Counted from the stretch's first letter, positions 53,111 through 62,590 are shown. The stretch is 64,000 nucleotides of DNA from Bacillus carboniphilus (GCF_039522365.1 NZ_BAAADJ010000021.1:180383-244382); one strand, 5' to 3'. Numbers and translations are program-made. The notes: generated by a model from the letters alone, not told the origin.

Positions 53111-53134
53111 ATCAAAAGCATTTTTTAAATAGAT

Positions 53135-53166
53135 GAAAAGTGCCAATGTGGCACTTTTCATTCTTA
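53135..53166 (+). terminator. terminator after NSS transporter genes
   Basis: GAAAAGTGCC at 53135-53144 pairs with GGCACTTTTC at 53150-53159 over AATGT, followed by ATTCTTAT. Confidence 0.85.
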
Positions 53167-53194
53167 TATAAGCTTTCAATGAAAGGGTGATGAT

Positions 53195-54484
53195 ATGTCG
53201 AAAGTCATCATTGTCGGAGCAGGTATTATTGGGTTAAGTAGTGCCTATTTTTTAAAGAAAAGAGGAATGGAGGTCGTCCTGATTGACAAAGGAGTGCCAG
53301 GTGGCGCGTGCACTAGTGGAAATATGGGTTGGGTAGCACCATCATTGTCTGAACCTGTGCCTGCTCCAGGTCTTGTGAAAACGTCTTTGAAATGGATGTT
53401 AAAAAAAGATAGTCCTCTTTATATTAAGCCTACAGCTGTTCCCTCTTTATCAAACTGGTTATTTCAGTTTTGGAAGTTTTGTAACAAAGAGTCATACAAG
53501 GCTAGCTTTCAGGCAGGTCTTGAATTAAATAGGAAGACTCTTCAACTTTTTGATGAGCTTGAGGAAACCGAGGAGATTCATTTTGAATCCTACCGAAAGG
53601 GACTTTTGAATCTCTTTTTGGATGAAAGCTCAATAGAAAAACGAATAGAGGAACTAAAGCCTGCCCAACAAATTGGAGTCCCTAAACCGGAAGTGAAGAC
53701 AAGAGATGAGTTAATAAAAATGGAACCAACTATTTCTGAAAAGGTTAAAGGTGGAGTGTATTTACCTGCAGAACGACATGTTCGACCAGAGTCGTTTAGT
53801 AAAGGTCTTCACGATTGGTTAATAAACAACGGAGTAACAATTTTACAAGAATATGAGATTACTGATTTTGTTGTTAAGGGAGGTAGCATTGCTGCTGTTA
53901 GAACGGGTAACGAATTGTATGAGGGAGATGAATTCCTCGTTTCTGCCGGGGCATGGGTAGGCTTGTTAATGAAAAAAGTAGGAAAGCATTTACCAATTAC
54001 AGCTGGAAAAGGATACAGTTTGACGATTTCTTCACCATCCTTCAACATTCAACAACCTGTATATCTTGGAGATTCAAAAGTAGCGATCAGCCCTTTTAAA
54101 AATGCCATTCGGATAGGTGGTACCATGGAGTTGTCTGGAATCAATACACACTTTGATGAACGAAGACTCTCTAATATACGACAATCCTTTAATCAGTACT
54201 TCGGCAAACCAATCAGTGGGAAGGAGCAGAAATGGGTGGGGATGCGCCCAATGACACCAGACGGACTACCTGTACTTGGGAAACTAGAAGGCTATGAAAA
54301 CCTTTATGTAGCTACTGGCCATGCAATGAGTGGAATAGCTATGAGTTTAGCTACTGGAGTCATTATGTCGGAGCTAATAAGCGAGGGTAAAACAGATATA
54401 CCGATTCAGCCGTTCGCTCCAGAACGTTTCAGCTTGAAGGGGAATACTGCAGGAAGTGGGAAAGAAAAGACTGTGGTGAGTTAG
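53195..54484 (+). CDS. D-amino-acid dehydrogenase-like FAD oxidoreductase (DadA type)
   Basis: DAO-superfamily flavoenzyme of 429 residues. It has IIVGAGIIGLSSAYFLKKRG, the DadA-type CTSGNMGWVAPSLSEPVPAPG, RPESFSKGLHDWL, VSAGAWVGLLMKKVG, KGYSLTI and the C-terminal ATGHAMSGIAMSLATG. The GNMGW and PAPG elements favour D-amino acid dehydrogenase or hydroxyproline/proline-type relatives over glycine oxidase. The electron acceptor would be membrane quinone. RBS AAAGGGTG precedes the ATG. It is followed after 31 bases by the SolA-like gene. Confidence 0.88.
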   Translation: MSKVIIVGAGIIGLSSAYFLKKRGMEVVLIDKGVPGGACTSGNMGWVAPSLSEPVPAPGLVKTSLKWMLKKDSPLYIKPTAVPSLSNWLFQFWKFCNKESYKASFQAGLELNRKTLQLFDELEETEEIHFESYRKGLLNLFLDESSIEKRIEELKPAQQIGVPKPEVKTRDELIKMEPTISEKVKGGVYLPAERHVRPESFSKGLHDWLINNGVTILQEYEITDFVVKGGSIAAVRTGNELYEGDEFLVSAGAWVGLLMKKVGKHLPITAGKGYSLTISSPSFNIQQPVYLGDSKVAISPFKNAIRIGGTMELSGINTHFDERRLSNIRQSFNQYFGKPISGKEQKWVGMRPMTPDGLPVLGKLEGYENLYVATGHAMSGIAMSLATGVIMSELISEGKTDIPIQPFAPERFSLKGNTAGSGKEKTVVS

Positions 54485-54515
54485 TTTGTTATAGATAGAT
54501 TGGAGGGAGTCTAGG

Positions 54516-55670
54516 GTGATTCATCGATATGAGGTTGTCATTGTTGGTGCAGGAACAGCAGGAATGTCTGCGGGGATGTTTTTGGCTAAAAAAGGGGTTA
54601 AAACACTTCTTATAGACGCTTTTGATCCACCTCACAACCAAGGAAGTCATCATGGTGATACGAGAATTATTCGTCATGCATATGGTGAAGGCCGTTTCTA
54701 TGTGCCGTTAGCTCTACGTGCCCAAAGTCTATGGGAAGAACTTGAAAAGGAGTCTGGTGAGACTTTATTTTTACAAACGGGGATTCTTGGAGCAGGAAAT
54801 ACAGATTCTCCTTTTATTAAGGAAACAGTTAAAAGTGCCAAAGAATATGATTTACGCCTTGAAGTAATGAATGCAGAAGACATTCAAAAGCGGTGGTCTG
54901 GTATACAATTGCCGGAGGACTTTATTGGATGTTTTGAACCTAATTCGGGCATTTTATTAGCTGAAAAATGTGTAGCTGCTTTTCGGAAGCTTGCTTTACG
55001 TTATGGGGCTGATTTATGGACTTATACGAACGTCGAGGCTTTGAAGTCCCAAGAAGAAGGTATTGAAATCAAAACGAATAAGGGGAAGGTGTATGCGGAT
55101 CGATGTATTGTTACAGCTGGTGCTTGGACTAGTCGGTTATTACATACTCTTGAAATACCACTAACACCTACCCGAAAAACCGTTTCGTGGTTTGAAGCAG
55201 ATGAAACTCGATTTAATGCAAATGTCTTTCCAGGTTTCTTTTTTCAGCTTCCTACCCAAAGCTACTATGGGTTCCCTTCCATTGACGGGTGTGGAGTTAA
55301 GCTTGGGCGGATGGATGGTGGACAATCGATTGATCCTGATAACATGAATCGAACTTTTGGTGATTTTGAGGAAGACGAGGGAGATGTACGTGGATTTCTT
55401 CAAGAATATATGCCAGCAGCTGCAGGTAAATTAAAACAAGGTAAGGTTTGTATTTTTACCCGAACACCTGATGAACATTTTATTATGGATACTCACCCCG
55501 AATACAAAAATGTACTCATTGCCGGAGGGTTTTCAGGGCATGGATTTAAATTTGGCAGTGTAATGGGTGAGATTCTTTCTAAATTGTCTCTAGGAGAGGC
55601 TATTCCATTTGATTTGTCTCATTTTAAGCTCGGAAGGTTCCTGAACAAAGAGAAAAAGAGCAGGCTCTAG
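54516..55670 (+). CDS. monomeric sarcosine/N-methyl-tryptophan/pipecolate oxidase family protein (SolA-like)
   Basis: Flavin oxidase of 384 residues. Diagnostic elements are VVIVGAGTAGMSAGMFLAKKG, HHGDTRIIRHAYGEG, VTAGAWTSRLL, and KVCIFTRTPDEHFIMD, where the Cys is in the position of the covalent FAD link of monomeric sarcosine oxidase. GFSGHGFKF ends the flavin site. The family oxidises secondary amino acids: sarcosine, N-methyl-L-tryptophan or L-pipecolate. Start is GTG at 54516 with GGAGGGAG upstream. A terminator overlaps its stop codon. Confidence 0.9.
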   Translation: MIHRYEVVIVGAGTAGMSAGMFLAKKGVKTLLIDAFDPPHNQGSHHGDTRIIRHAYGEGRFYVPLALRAQSLWEELEKESGETLFLQTGILGAGNTDSPFIKETVKSAKEYDLRLEVMNAEDIQKRWSGIQLPEDFIGCFEPNSGILLAEKCVAAFRKLALRYGADLWTYTNVEALKSQEEGIEIKTNKGKVYADRCIVTAGAWTSRLLHTLEIPLTPTRKTVSWFEADETRFNANVFPGFFFQLPTQSYYGFPSIDGCGVKLGRMDGGQSIDPDNMNRTFGDFEEDEGDVRGFLQEYMPAAAGKLKQGKVCIFTRTPDEHFIMDTHPEYKNVLIAGGFSGHGFKFGSVMGEILSKLSLGEAIPFDLSHFKLGRFLNKEKKSRL

Positions 55671-55688
55671 CGTACTAGAGCCTGTTTT
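55661..55688. terminator. terminator between SolA-like and sulfatase genes
   Basis: CAGGCTCTAG at 55661-55670 pairs perfectly with CTAGAGCCTG at 55675-55684, then TTTTG. On the minus strand CTTTTTCT follows further out, so it may serve both genes. Confidence 0.82.
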
Positions 55689-55698
55689 GAATTTACTC

Positions 55699-57471
55699 TT
55701 AAAATGGATTTCCCGGTACAGTCCCACTTACGGGATAGATTCTTTTGATCTTTCTTTGCTCTTCTAATAGACTGCACAGCTGTTCTTTAATTTGTTTCGA
55801 TTGAATGGTTTCATTAGATGGGTTAGCCAAATTAACCCTTTCACAAGGATCTTTTGTTATATTGTACATTTCGAATTCGTAGTTCACAGGTTCTGTTTTG
55901 GTTGTTGTCATACTAATCGTTGTCATTTGAGTAGGGGTAAGGGGAACCTGTGCTTTTATAGTTGATTGCTGATCCTCCTGACCTGGTTTGCTCCAAAATT
56001 GGGGGTTATCAAAATAACGAGAGAGCTTCCAGACTTCTTTTTCTTTGTGCTCACCAGTTTCTAATCTCGTAATAACCGTTTCAATATGATTGGGTTGGAT
56101 GACTGCCTCATATGGTTCCCCCGTTACCGTTACTTGATTACTCCCTCTAGTAACTTCATCATCACTCATAAAATAAATAGTATCTGTTTGGTCTATTTCT
56201 TTTCCATAAACAATAGGAGTGAGATCTTTACCGACAAGCGGGTGTACCTCCGTATGGTCCTTTCTTAATTCATCTTGTACACTGTCAACCTTAATTCCTG
56301 CTAATCCAAGCATGGTTGGAACGATATCCACATGACTAGTTAACAGATTACTTGTGACAGAAGCGGGGAAAAGCTTAGGATTATGGATGATAAAGGGAAC
56401 ATGAATTGCCTCTTCATATGCATTATGCCACTTCTGAAATAATCCACCATGTGATCCTAATAAGCTGCCGTGGTCAGCAGTGAAAAGCACAATTGTATCT
56501 TCATAAAAACTCGTTTCTTGCAGTGCTGTAAACACTTTAGCCAGCTCTTGATCTACCTGTTTATGCAAAGAGTAATAGAGTTGACGATAGAAGAGGGTGT
56601 CTTTAGTTGGTTGGAAGGCTTTTTGGTAAGCGTCGCGATAACTCTTTTGGGCAACTGGCTTGGTTTCTAGTGATTCACTAGAGGTCGGAGCTTCTTGGAT
56701 AAAAGGAACGGAAGAATCTATTTGAAAATCAAAGGTTGGTAAATCTTTCGTTAATTCTCCATAAAGGGTGATATCATGTGGGTTTACAAAAGAAGCTACA
56801 ATCAGCCAAGGCATGTCAGGTGATGATGGTTTTTCCAGTTCTCCTAGTAATTCAACTACCTCAGCAGCATAAACTTGATCCCGTCCAGAAATGCCTGCTG
56901 CAGCAGATGAACCCGAATTATGCGGAGCTTGTCCATGGGGTTCTGGTCCTATCCATCCTGTGAATCCATATGAATCTAGTTGATTAGATTGTTTGTACAT
57001 CTCCTCATTTGCACGATTAGGAATTCCTGTTGTTCCGTTGAAAGAGAGGAGTGCATTATGAGTGCCTGGTATCAAAATGTCTTCATCCGATAAATGCCAT
57101 TTACCTTTCCAATAGGTTTGGTATCCCGCTGTACGAAAATAGTCTCCCAATGTCGGAACCGTACTGGGATGTAGCCAAAAGCTGTCTGGATCAAACGCGC
57201 CTTTAGCAGCTCCAGTCGTTTGGGTTACACCATGTAAAGAAGGATACTGACCTGTATATAACGTCGTTCGACTAGGTGAACATGCTGTACTCCCTGCGTA
57301 GTGGTTTAAAAATTCTATACCGTTTTTCCTTAACGCCTCTTGTGTTACTAAATGCTCCTTTCTCCACGACTTTAATTCACTCGTCTCATATGTGGTGGGA
57401 TAACGTTGTTCATCGACCATTAAAATAAGGAAGTTGGGACGTTTTTTCTTTTTACCTAACGGATTGAACAA
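55699..57471 (-). CDS. sulfatase (Cys-type, formylglycine-dependent)
   Basis: Alkaline-phosphatase-superfamily sulfatase of 590 residues. The N-terminus has the metal motif FLILMVDEQRYP (Asp) and the modification site CSPSRTTLYTGQ, whose Cys must be turned into formylglycine. Further metal and substrate motifs are KGKWHL, FVNPHDIT and LFTADHGSLLGSHG. No signal peptide is visible, so it appears cytosolic; choline-sulfatase-like enzymes are also cytosolic. Start is TTG at 57471 with AAAGGAGG seven bases upstream. No formylglycine-generating enzyme or sulfatase maturase gene is in the window. It converges on the amino-acid catabolic genes and may release a sulfated amine for them. Confidence 0.9.
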   Translation of the reverse strand: MFNPLGKKKKRPNFLILMVDEQRYPTTYETSELKSWRKEHLVTQEALRKNGIEFLNHYAGSTACSPSRTTLYTGQYPSLHGVTQTTGAAKGAFDPDSFWLHPSTVPTLGDYFRTAGYQTYWKGKWHLSDEDILIPGTHNALLSFNGTTGIPNRANEEMYKQSNQLDSYGFTGWIGPEPHGQAPHNSGSSAAAGISGRDQVYAAEVVELLGELEKPSSPDMPWLIVASFVNPHDITLYGELTKDLPTFDFQIDSSVPFIQEAPTSSESLETKPVAQKSYRDAYQKAFQPTKDTLFYRQLYYSLHKQVDQELAKVFTALQETSFYEDTIVLFTADHGSLLGSHGGLFQKWHNAYEEAIHVPFIIHNPKLFPASVTSNLLTSHVDIVPTMLGLAGIKVDSVQDELRKDHTEVHPLVGKDLTPIVYGKEIDQTDTIYFMSDDEVTRGSNQVTVTGEPYEAVIQPNHIETVITRLETGEHKEKEVWKLSRYFDNPQFWSKPGQEDQQSTIKAQVPLTPTQMTTISMTTTKTEPVNYEFEMYNITKDPCERVNLANPSNETIQSKQIKEQLCSLLEEQRKIKRIYPVSGTVPGNPF

Positions 57472-57606
57472 ATAGATTCCTCCTTTCTCGATATAACAAT
57501 ATATGCAAAGAGAGCTAGGAAGATTGAACTAAATTTCCAATAGTCGAATCACTCGTGAATCCTCAATTCTGATTACTAAGAAAAGTGTAAATTTTCTAAA
57601 TACAAC

Positions 57607-57635
57607 TTGACAATTTCTAGTCTGTGCGATATCTT
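57607..57635 (+). promoter_or_regulatory. promoter candidate of Liv operon
   Basis: TTGACA at 57607-57612 and TATCTT at 57630-57635 are separated by 17 bases. It lies about 285 bases before livH, giving a long leader. Confidence 0.55.
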
Positions 57636-57735
57636 ACTGAATAACAGTAGTATGATGTTGAATCCTTTTGTCGTTTGTATAACGTTATATTATTTTTATT
57701 AAAAACAATGGATATCTATTATTCATCGCTCATTA

Positions 57736-57750
57736 TTGTAAGCGCTTTAC
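57736..57750 (+). promoter_or_regulatory. cre-like site in Liv operon leader
   Basis: TTGTAAGCGCTTTAC fits the CcpA consensus except at one position near the 3' end, and its core GTAAGCGCTTTAC is nearly palindromic. It lies downstream of the promoter candidate, where CcpA acts as a roadblock. Confidence 0.6.
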
Positions 57751-57859
57751 TATTACGCAACATGACATGTACTCACTTGGTAAACACCTATTATTGGAAG
57801 AATTTTCAATCCGGAAATTCCTGTCCCTTTATGCATCTAGAACCCTATACATATGAAAA

Positions 57860-57883
57860 ATAAATAAATATACGTTTATTTAT
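57860..57883 (+). promoter_or_regulatory. perfect 9-bp inverted repeat upstream of livH
   Basis: ATAAATAAA at 57860-57868 and TTTATTTAT at 57875-57883 flank TATACG. The size and symmetry fit an operator for a TetR-like or similar dimeric regulator; none is encoded nearby. Low complexity makes chance occurrence possible. Confidence 0.4.
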
Positions 57884-57920
57884 CGTCACACAATTTACTT
57901 TACATAAACGAGGTGGGAGA

Positions 57921-58799
57921 ATGGGCGATACTGTACAATTTTTAGTTACTGGATTAACCATCGGAAGCATTTACGCAATCGTGGCTCTTGGATTTGTAAC
58001 GATTTATAGTGTTACAAAGGTCATTAACTTAGCTCAGGGTGAGTTCGTTATGCTCGGCGGAATGACCATGTTTTCTTTGACTCATGCTGGAATACCGTAT
58101 TTTTTAGCATTCCTACTAACAATCCCTATAGTAGTGGTCATAGGTTGGCTCATAGAGTTTGTGATTGTTAAGCGGGCAAAGGGTGCTGACCCTATTAGCG
58201 TCATTATCCTAACAATAGGAATTGCAATCCTAATAAAAGGGGTTGCAAGTATGGTTTGGGGGAAAGATTCAGTAAAGGTAGAACCTTTTACAAATGATGC
58301 CCCATTGAACATTTTTGGAGCAGCTATTACACCACAGAGCATATGGGTTATGGTGTTTATGCTTGTAATTGTAGCTGTACTTTATGTGTTAATGGAAAAG
58401 ACTATGGTAGGTAAAGCATTTAAGGCGTGTTCTATTAATCCTTTAGCCGCCAGACTCATGGGGATTAGTCCGAATGTGATGTCTTCCTTATCGTTTGCAC
58501 TAAGTGCGGGACTTGGCGCGTTAGCTGGACTCGTTATTAGTCCGATTCTCTTCCCAGCCTATGATATGGGTCTAATGCTTTCAATCAAAGGATTTTCTGC
58601 AAGTATTTTAGGTGGTCTTGGTAGTGCGCCTGGTGCTGTAATTGGTGGGCTTTTATTAGGCGTTATTGAATCTCTTGGTGCTGGGTTTATCAGCTCGGGT
58701 ATGAAGGATGCCATTGCTTTTGGTGTCGTTTTAATTCTATTACTAATTAGACCATTCGGTTTATTAGGTGAAAAGAACGTTGGAAAGGGAGGCTTGTAA
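57921..58799 (+). CDS. livH: branched-chain amino acid-type ABC permease LivH
   Basis: Permease of 292 residues with about eight helices. Family elements are TGLTIGSIYAIVALGFVTIYSVTKVINLAQGEFVM at the start (in part) and ISPILFPAYDMG and SASILGGLGSAPGAVIGGLLLG towards the end. It forms the membrane pore with LivM. RBS GAGGTGGGAG. First gene of a five-gene transporter operon; the ligand could be a branched-chain amino acid, amide or other small compound. Confidence 0.93.
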   Translation: MGDTVQFLVTGLTIGSIYAIVALGFVTIYSVTKVINLAQGEFVMLGGMTMFSLTHAGIPYFLAFLLTIPIVVVIGWLIEFVIVKRAKGADPISVIILTIGIAILIKGVASMVWGKDSVKVEPFTNDAPLNIFGAAITPQSIWVMVFMLVIVAVLYVLMEKTMVGKAFKACSINPLAARLMGISPNVMSSLSFALSAGLGALAGLVISPILFPAYDMGLMLSIKGFSASILGGLGSAPGAVIGGLLLGVIESLGAGFISSGMKDAIAFGVVLILLLIRPFGLLGEKNVGKGGL

Positions 58800-59837
58800 A
58801 TGATACAAAAAGGCGTTCAACAGATGAGCTGGAAAGGTGTAGCTTTCTTCAGCCTGTTCATACTAGTCCTTCCATTTATCTTTTCTTCTTCCTTTTATTT
58901 AACCAAGGCTACATTCGCAGGGATTTATACGATAGTAGCTGTTGGATTAGGGTTACTCATGGGGTTTGCTGGTCAAATCTCATTAGGTCAAGCTGCATTC
59001 TATGGTGTAGGAGCCTATTCCACTGCCGTTTTAACAGGTACTTACGGATTAAATCCATGGCTTACTCTAGTAATCTCGATTTTAGCGCCAGCTGTCATTG
59101 CCTATATTTTAGGTCATACAATGGCTAGACTTCATGGATATTATCTAGCTATGGCTACGCTGGCATTTGGAATTATTATTCATGTGCTATTAGTAGAGTG
59201 GAAAGCAGTTACGAAAGGTGCGTCTGGTTTTTATGGAATTCCCAAAATAGAAGTGTTCGGATTTTCTTTTACTCAAGGATTATCCTACTTTTATCTCGTG
59301 TGGGGAATAGCGATTTTAGTCATTATCCTATCCCTAAACATCATCCACTCCAGAATAGGCCGTGCCTTACGTTCTATCCATGATAGTGAGATTGCTGCAA
59401 GTTCTATGGGCGTAGATACAGGTAAATACAAAATGCAAATTTTCATTTTAAGCTCATCACTAGCTGGCTTAGCTGGATGGTTATTTGCCCATATGTCTTA
59501 CAGTATTTCTCCAGGTTCTTTTAGCTTAGATCATTCTATTTTGTTTCTCGTTATGGTTGTATTAGGAGGATCTACTAGTGTTTGGGGGCCAGTGTGTGGA
59601 GCCTTTCTCATAACAGCGATCAATATTGTCGTACATACATTGGGTACTCATTTTTCCTTTATTACGAGTGATTTTGAACAAGTCTTGTATGGGCTTATTC
59701 TAATACTAGTTGTGATTTTTCTGCGTAAAGGCTTTTTCCCTACGGTTGCACCAATTTTACAAAATTTAATGAAAAAGGGGCAATCTAAACAGTCTTCAGT
59801 ACAAGCTGAGGCCGAAAAGGGGGATCAACATGTCTAA
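58800..59837 (+). CDS. livM: branched-chain amino acid-type ABC permease LivM
   Basis: Second permease, 345 residues. It shows GLGLLMGFAGQISLGQAAFYGVGAYSTAVL (part), RSIHDSEIAASSMGVD, which is the cytoplasmic coupling loop, and LFLVMVVLGGSTSVWGPVCGAFL. The start codon follows the livH stop at once, with AAAGGGAGG inside the end of livH. Its 3' end overlaps livG by eight bases. Confidence 0.93.
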   Translation: MIQKGVQQMSWKGVAFFSLFILVLPFIFSSSFYLTKATFAGIYTIVAVGLGLLMGFAGQISLGQAAFYGVGAYSTAVLTGTYGLNPWLTLVISILAPAVIAYILGHTMARLHGYYLAMATLAFGIIIHVLLVEWKAVTKGASGFYGIPKIEVFGFSFTQGLSYFYLVWGIAILVIILSLNIIHSRIGRALRSIHDSEIAASSMGVDTGKYKMQIFILSSSLAGLAGWLFAHMSYSISPGSFSLDHSILFLVMVVLGGSTSVWGPVCGAFLITAINIVVHTLGTHFSFITSDFEQVLYGLILILVVIFLRKGFFPTVAPILQNLMKKGQSKQSSVQAEAEKGDQHV

Positions 59838-60612
59838 CCTACTCGAAGTGAAAAATGTAACCAAACGGTTTGGTGGAGTTGTTGCAAATAAGAGTGTTTC
59901 CTTTAGCGTTGAAGAAGGGACCATTACAGGATTAATTGGTCCGAATGGTGCTGGAAAAAGTACGTTGTTTAACATGGTTTCTAGTGTCTTTCCTCCAACA
60001 TCCGGTGAAATTTGGTTTAGCAATCAACGAATAGATTCCATGCAGTCCTATAAGATTGCACCTCTTGGAATATCTAGAACGTTCCAGAATTTACAGGTTT
60101 TTAAAAACATGACGGTATTAGAAAATGTCATGATTGGCTTACATACGAGAACAAAATCTGGGATTCTATCGGCTGCTTTACGTTTGCCACAGACGAATAA
60201 AGAAGAGAAGTTCATATACAAGAAAGCAATGGAATATTTACGATTAACTGAAATAGATACCCTGGCTGATACACTTGCAGGGAGTTTACCCCTTGGAAAA
60301 CTTAGATTACTAGAGTTAACCCGTGCCTTGGCAACAGAGCCTCAACTGTTGTTACTGGATGAGATTGCAGCAGGACTGAATCATCAGGAGACTGCTGAAA
60401 TGAGTAAGCTAATTCAGAGGATTAACCAAAAGGGAACTACCATTTTTGTAGTAGAACATGATATGGATTTGGTGATGTCCATCTGTAATAAAGTCATTGT
60501 ATTAGATCAAGGAGAAAAAATTGCGGAAGGCACACCAAAAGAGATTCAATCTAATGAAAGAGTGATAGAGGCTTACCTAGGTACAGATGAGGAAGAGGTG
60601 ACCCAAGTTTGA
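59830..60612 (+). CDS. livG: branched-chain amino acid-type ABC ATPase LivG
   Basis: ATPase of 260 residues with Walker A GPNGAGKST, Q-loop RTFQNLQVFKNMTV, Walker B LLLLDEIAAGL and switch His VEHDMD. The signature sequence is weak (LPLGKLRLLELTRAL in place of LSYGQQR), which is seen in some LivG proteins but is worth noting. AAAAGGGGG precedes the ATG. It overlaps livF by four bases. Confidence 0.92.
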   Translation: MSNLLEVKNVTKRFGGVVANKSVSFSVEEGTITGLIGPNGAGKSTLFNMVSSVFPPTSGEIWFSNQRIDSMQSYKIAPLGISRTFQNLQVFKNMTVLENVMIGLHTRTKSGILSAALRLPQTNKEEKFIYKKAMEYLRLTEIDTLADTLAGSLPLGKLRLLELTRALATEPQLLLLDEIAAGLNHQETAEMSKLIQRINQKGTTIFVVEHDMDLVMSICNKVIVLDQGEKIAEGTPKEIQSNERVIEAYLGTDEEEVTQV

Positions 60613-61343
60613 ACAGAATGTTAGAAGTTCGTGATGTTTCCTTTAGTTATGGTCCTATTCAGGCATTAAAGCAAGTTGCTTTTCATGTAGATAAAGGTGA
60701 AATTGTCGCTATGCTGGGAGCCAATGGAGCAGGAAAAACAACTTTGCTCAAGAACATTTCAGGGTTACTAAAACCATCTAGTGGGATAATTCAATTTAAT
60801 GGTGAAGACATTACACCGCTTGAAGCGGAGAAAATTGTTCAAAAAAAGCTCATTCAAGTTCCAGAACATAGGCAAGTATTTAGTACGATGACGGTGTTAG
60901 ATAATCTGTATCTAGGCGCATATCATCACTACAAAAGTACAGGGAAGAAAGAAATAGAGGAAGAAGTGGAAAAGGTATTTTCCTTGTTTCCTATTTTAAA
61001 AGAACGTAAAGATCAATTAGGTGGAACCCTCTCAGGAGGTCAACAACAAATGCTTGCCATTGCTAGATCTATAATGGCAAAACCTGATCTATTATTACTA
61101 GATGAACCATCATTAGGGTTAGCTCCTCTTATTGTGAAGGAAGTCCTGCAGTACGTCAGAAATATGCGTGATGAATTCGGAGTCACCGTTTTGTTAATTG
61201 AACAGAATGTAAACGCTTCCCTAAAAATAGCAGATAGAGGATATGTCATGGCTCATGGTTCCATTATCAAAGAGGGAACATCTGAATCCTTATTAAATGA
61301 TACAGAAGTAAGAGAGGCATTTTTGGGGCACACATTGAATTAA
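60609..61343 (+). CDS. livF: branched-chain amino acid-type ABC ATPase LivF
   Basis: ATPase of 244 residues with Walker A GANGAGKTT, VPEHRQVFSTMTVLDNL, signature LSGGQQQMLAIARSI and Walker B LLLLDEPSLGLAP. The TTG at 60609 overlaps the livG stop and has GAGGTG nine bases upstream; an ATG at 60618 is the alternative. Together with LivG it drives the transporter. Confidence 0.93.
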   Translation: MNRMLEVRDVSFSYGPIQALKQVAFHVDKGEIVAMLGANGAGKTTLLKNISGLLKPSSGIIQFNGEDITPLEAEKIVQKKLIQVPEHRQVFSTMTVLDNLYLGAYHHYKSTGKKEIEEEVEKVFSLFPILKERKDQLGGTLSGGQQQMLAIARSIMAKPDLLLLDEPSLGLAPLIVKEVLQYVRNMRDEFGVTVLLIEQNVNASLKIADRGYVMAHGSIIKEGTSESLLNDTEVREAFLGHTLN

Positions 61344-61396
61344 CCGCGGAAAACCCGCGTTTAAGAATAATTTAGTAAGACGAGGGGGATATGACA

Positions 61397-62566
61397 TTGA
61401 AGAAGTTTTCTGTATGGTTTGCAGTACTACTTTTAGCCATTGGTCTAGCTGCTTGTTCTAGTTCAGAATCTGGTGGAGATGGTGATGCAGAGGTTTACAA
61501 AATTGGAGCCATCTACTCTAACACAGGTCCTGGAAGCCCGCTTGGTGTACCAGAATGGAATGCTACTAAACTATTGGTAGAACAAATCAATGAAAATGGC
61601 GGAATTAACGGAGTAAAGCTGGAAGTCATTTTAGCTGATGATGAATCCACACCGGAAAAAGCCATCGAAGAAATGAACCGCTTAATTCACGATGAAAAAG
61701 TGTTAGCTGTTCTCGGAACAACAACAAGTGGGCCTTCCCTTGCAATGAAAGGGATTGCTATGGACAATCAAGTCCCAGTCATTTCTGCTGGTGCTAGTAT
61801 TGATATTGTGACACCTGTTGAGGAATCTACATGGGTCTTTAAAACACCACAATCAGATGCTCTAGCTGTAGAGCGTGTTTACATGTACCTTCAGGAAGAA
61901 GGAATGACAAAGGTTGGGATTCTGGCTGACTCTAACGCATACGGACAAAGTGGAGTACAGTTGTTAGAAGAACTACAGGATGACTTTGGAATTGATATTG
62001 TTGCAAATGAATCGTATAACACAGAAGATGCTGATATGAAAACGCAGCTTACGAAAATCAATAGCTCTGGTGCAGAGGCTGTTATTGTATGGGGAACAAA
62101 TCCTGGTCCTGCAATTGCAGCTAAAAATATGAAAGAGCTTGGCATGACGATTCCTTATATTGGAAGCCATGGTATTGCCAATCAATCGTTCCTTGACTTA
62201 GCTGGTGATGCAGCGGAGGGCGTCGTAATTCCGACAGGTAAGTTATTATTCCCAACTCAAATCCCAGAAAGTGATCCACAATTTGAAGTCATTAGTAAGT
62301 TTTATGATGACTACACAGCTGAGTTTGATAGTGAACCAACGAACTTTGGATCTTATGGTTATGACAATATTATGTTAATTGTGGAATCATTAGAAAACGG
62401 TGCAACTGACCGTGAATCAATTCGTGACTATCTAGAAAACAACATCAAAGATTTTGTGGGTGCAACGGGTGTGTTCAATTTCAGTGCTGAAGACCATAAC
62501 GGATTAACCGCGGACAGTTTAGTACTCGCTGAAGTAAAAGATGGTAAGTGGACATATAAAGAGTAA
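61397..62566 (+). CDS. branched-chain amino acid-type ABC substrate-binding lipoprotein (LivJ-like)
   Basis: Lipid-anchored periplasmic-binding-fold protein of about 389 residues. The signal peptide ends in the lipobox LAAC, followed by a Ser/Gly/Asp linker. The type I binding fold starts at YKIGAIYSNTGPGSPLG and continues with LVEQINENGGINGVKLEVILADDES (in part) and LGTTTSGPSL. The ATG at 61391 is only two bases from the GAGGGGG RBS; the TTG at 61397 has normal spacing and gives the usual charged start (MKKFS). It ends the Liv operon, with a terminator after it. Ligand unknown. Confidence 0.9.
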   Translation: MKKFSVWFAVLLLAIGLAACSSSESGGDGDAEVYKIGAIYSNTGPGSPLGVPEWNATKLLVEQINENGGINGVKLEVILADDESTPEKAIEEMNRLIHDEKVLAVLGTTTSGPSLAMKGIAMDNQVPVISAGASIDIVTPVEESTWVFKTPQSDALAVERVYMYLQEEGMTKVGILADSNAYGQSGVQLLEELQDDFGIDIVANESYNTEDADMKTQLTKINSSGAEAVIVWGTNPGPAIAAKNMKELGMTIPYIGSHGIANQSFLDLAGDAAEGVVIPTGKLLFPTQIPESDPQFEVISKFYDDYTAEFDSEPTNFGSYGYDNIMLIVESLENGATDRESIRDYLENNIKDFVGATGVFNFSAEDHNGLTADSLVLAEVKDGKWTYKE

Positions 62567-62590
62567 CCTATATTTATTAAAAGTAAGGTT

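Larger units (their letters stand above)
57472..57920. other. long regulatory intergenic region before Liv operon, no gene
   Basis: About 450 bases without a convincing coding frame; a 62-codon frame at 57675 has no RBS and no recognisable sequence. The region holds a promoter, a cre-like site and a palindrome, listed separately. Confidence 0.6.

Noticed and set aside
57675..57863. 62-codon plus-strand frame before livH
   Set aside because: No RBS, overlaps a cre-like site, and no recognisable sequence.
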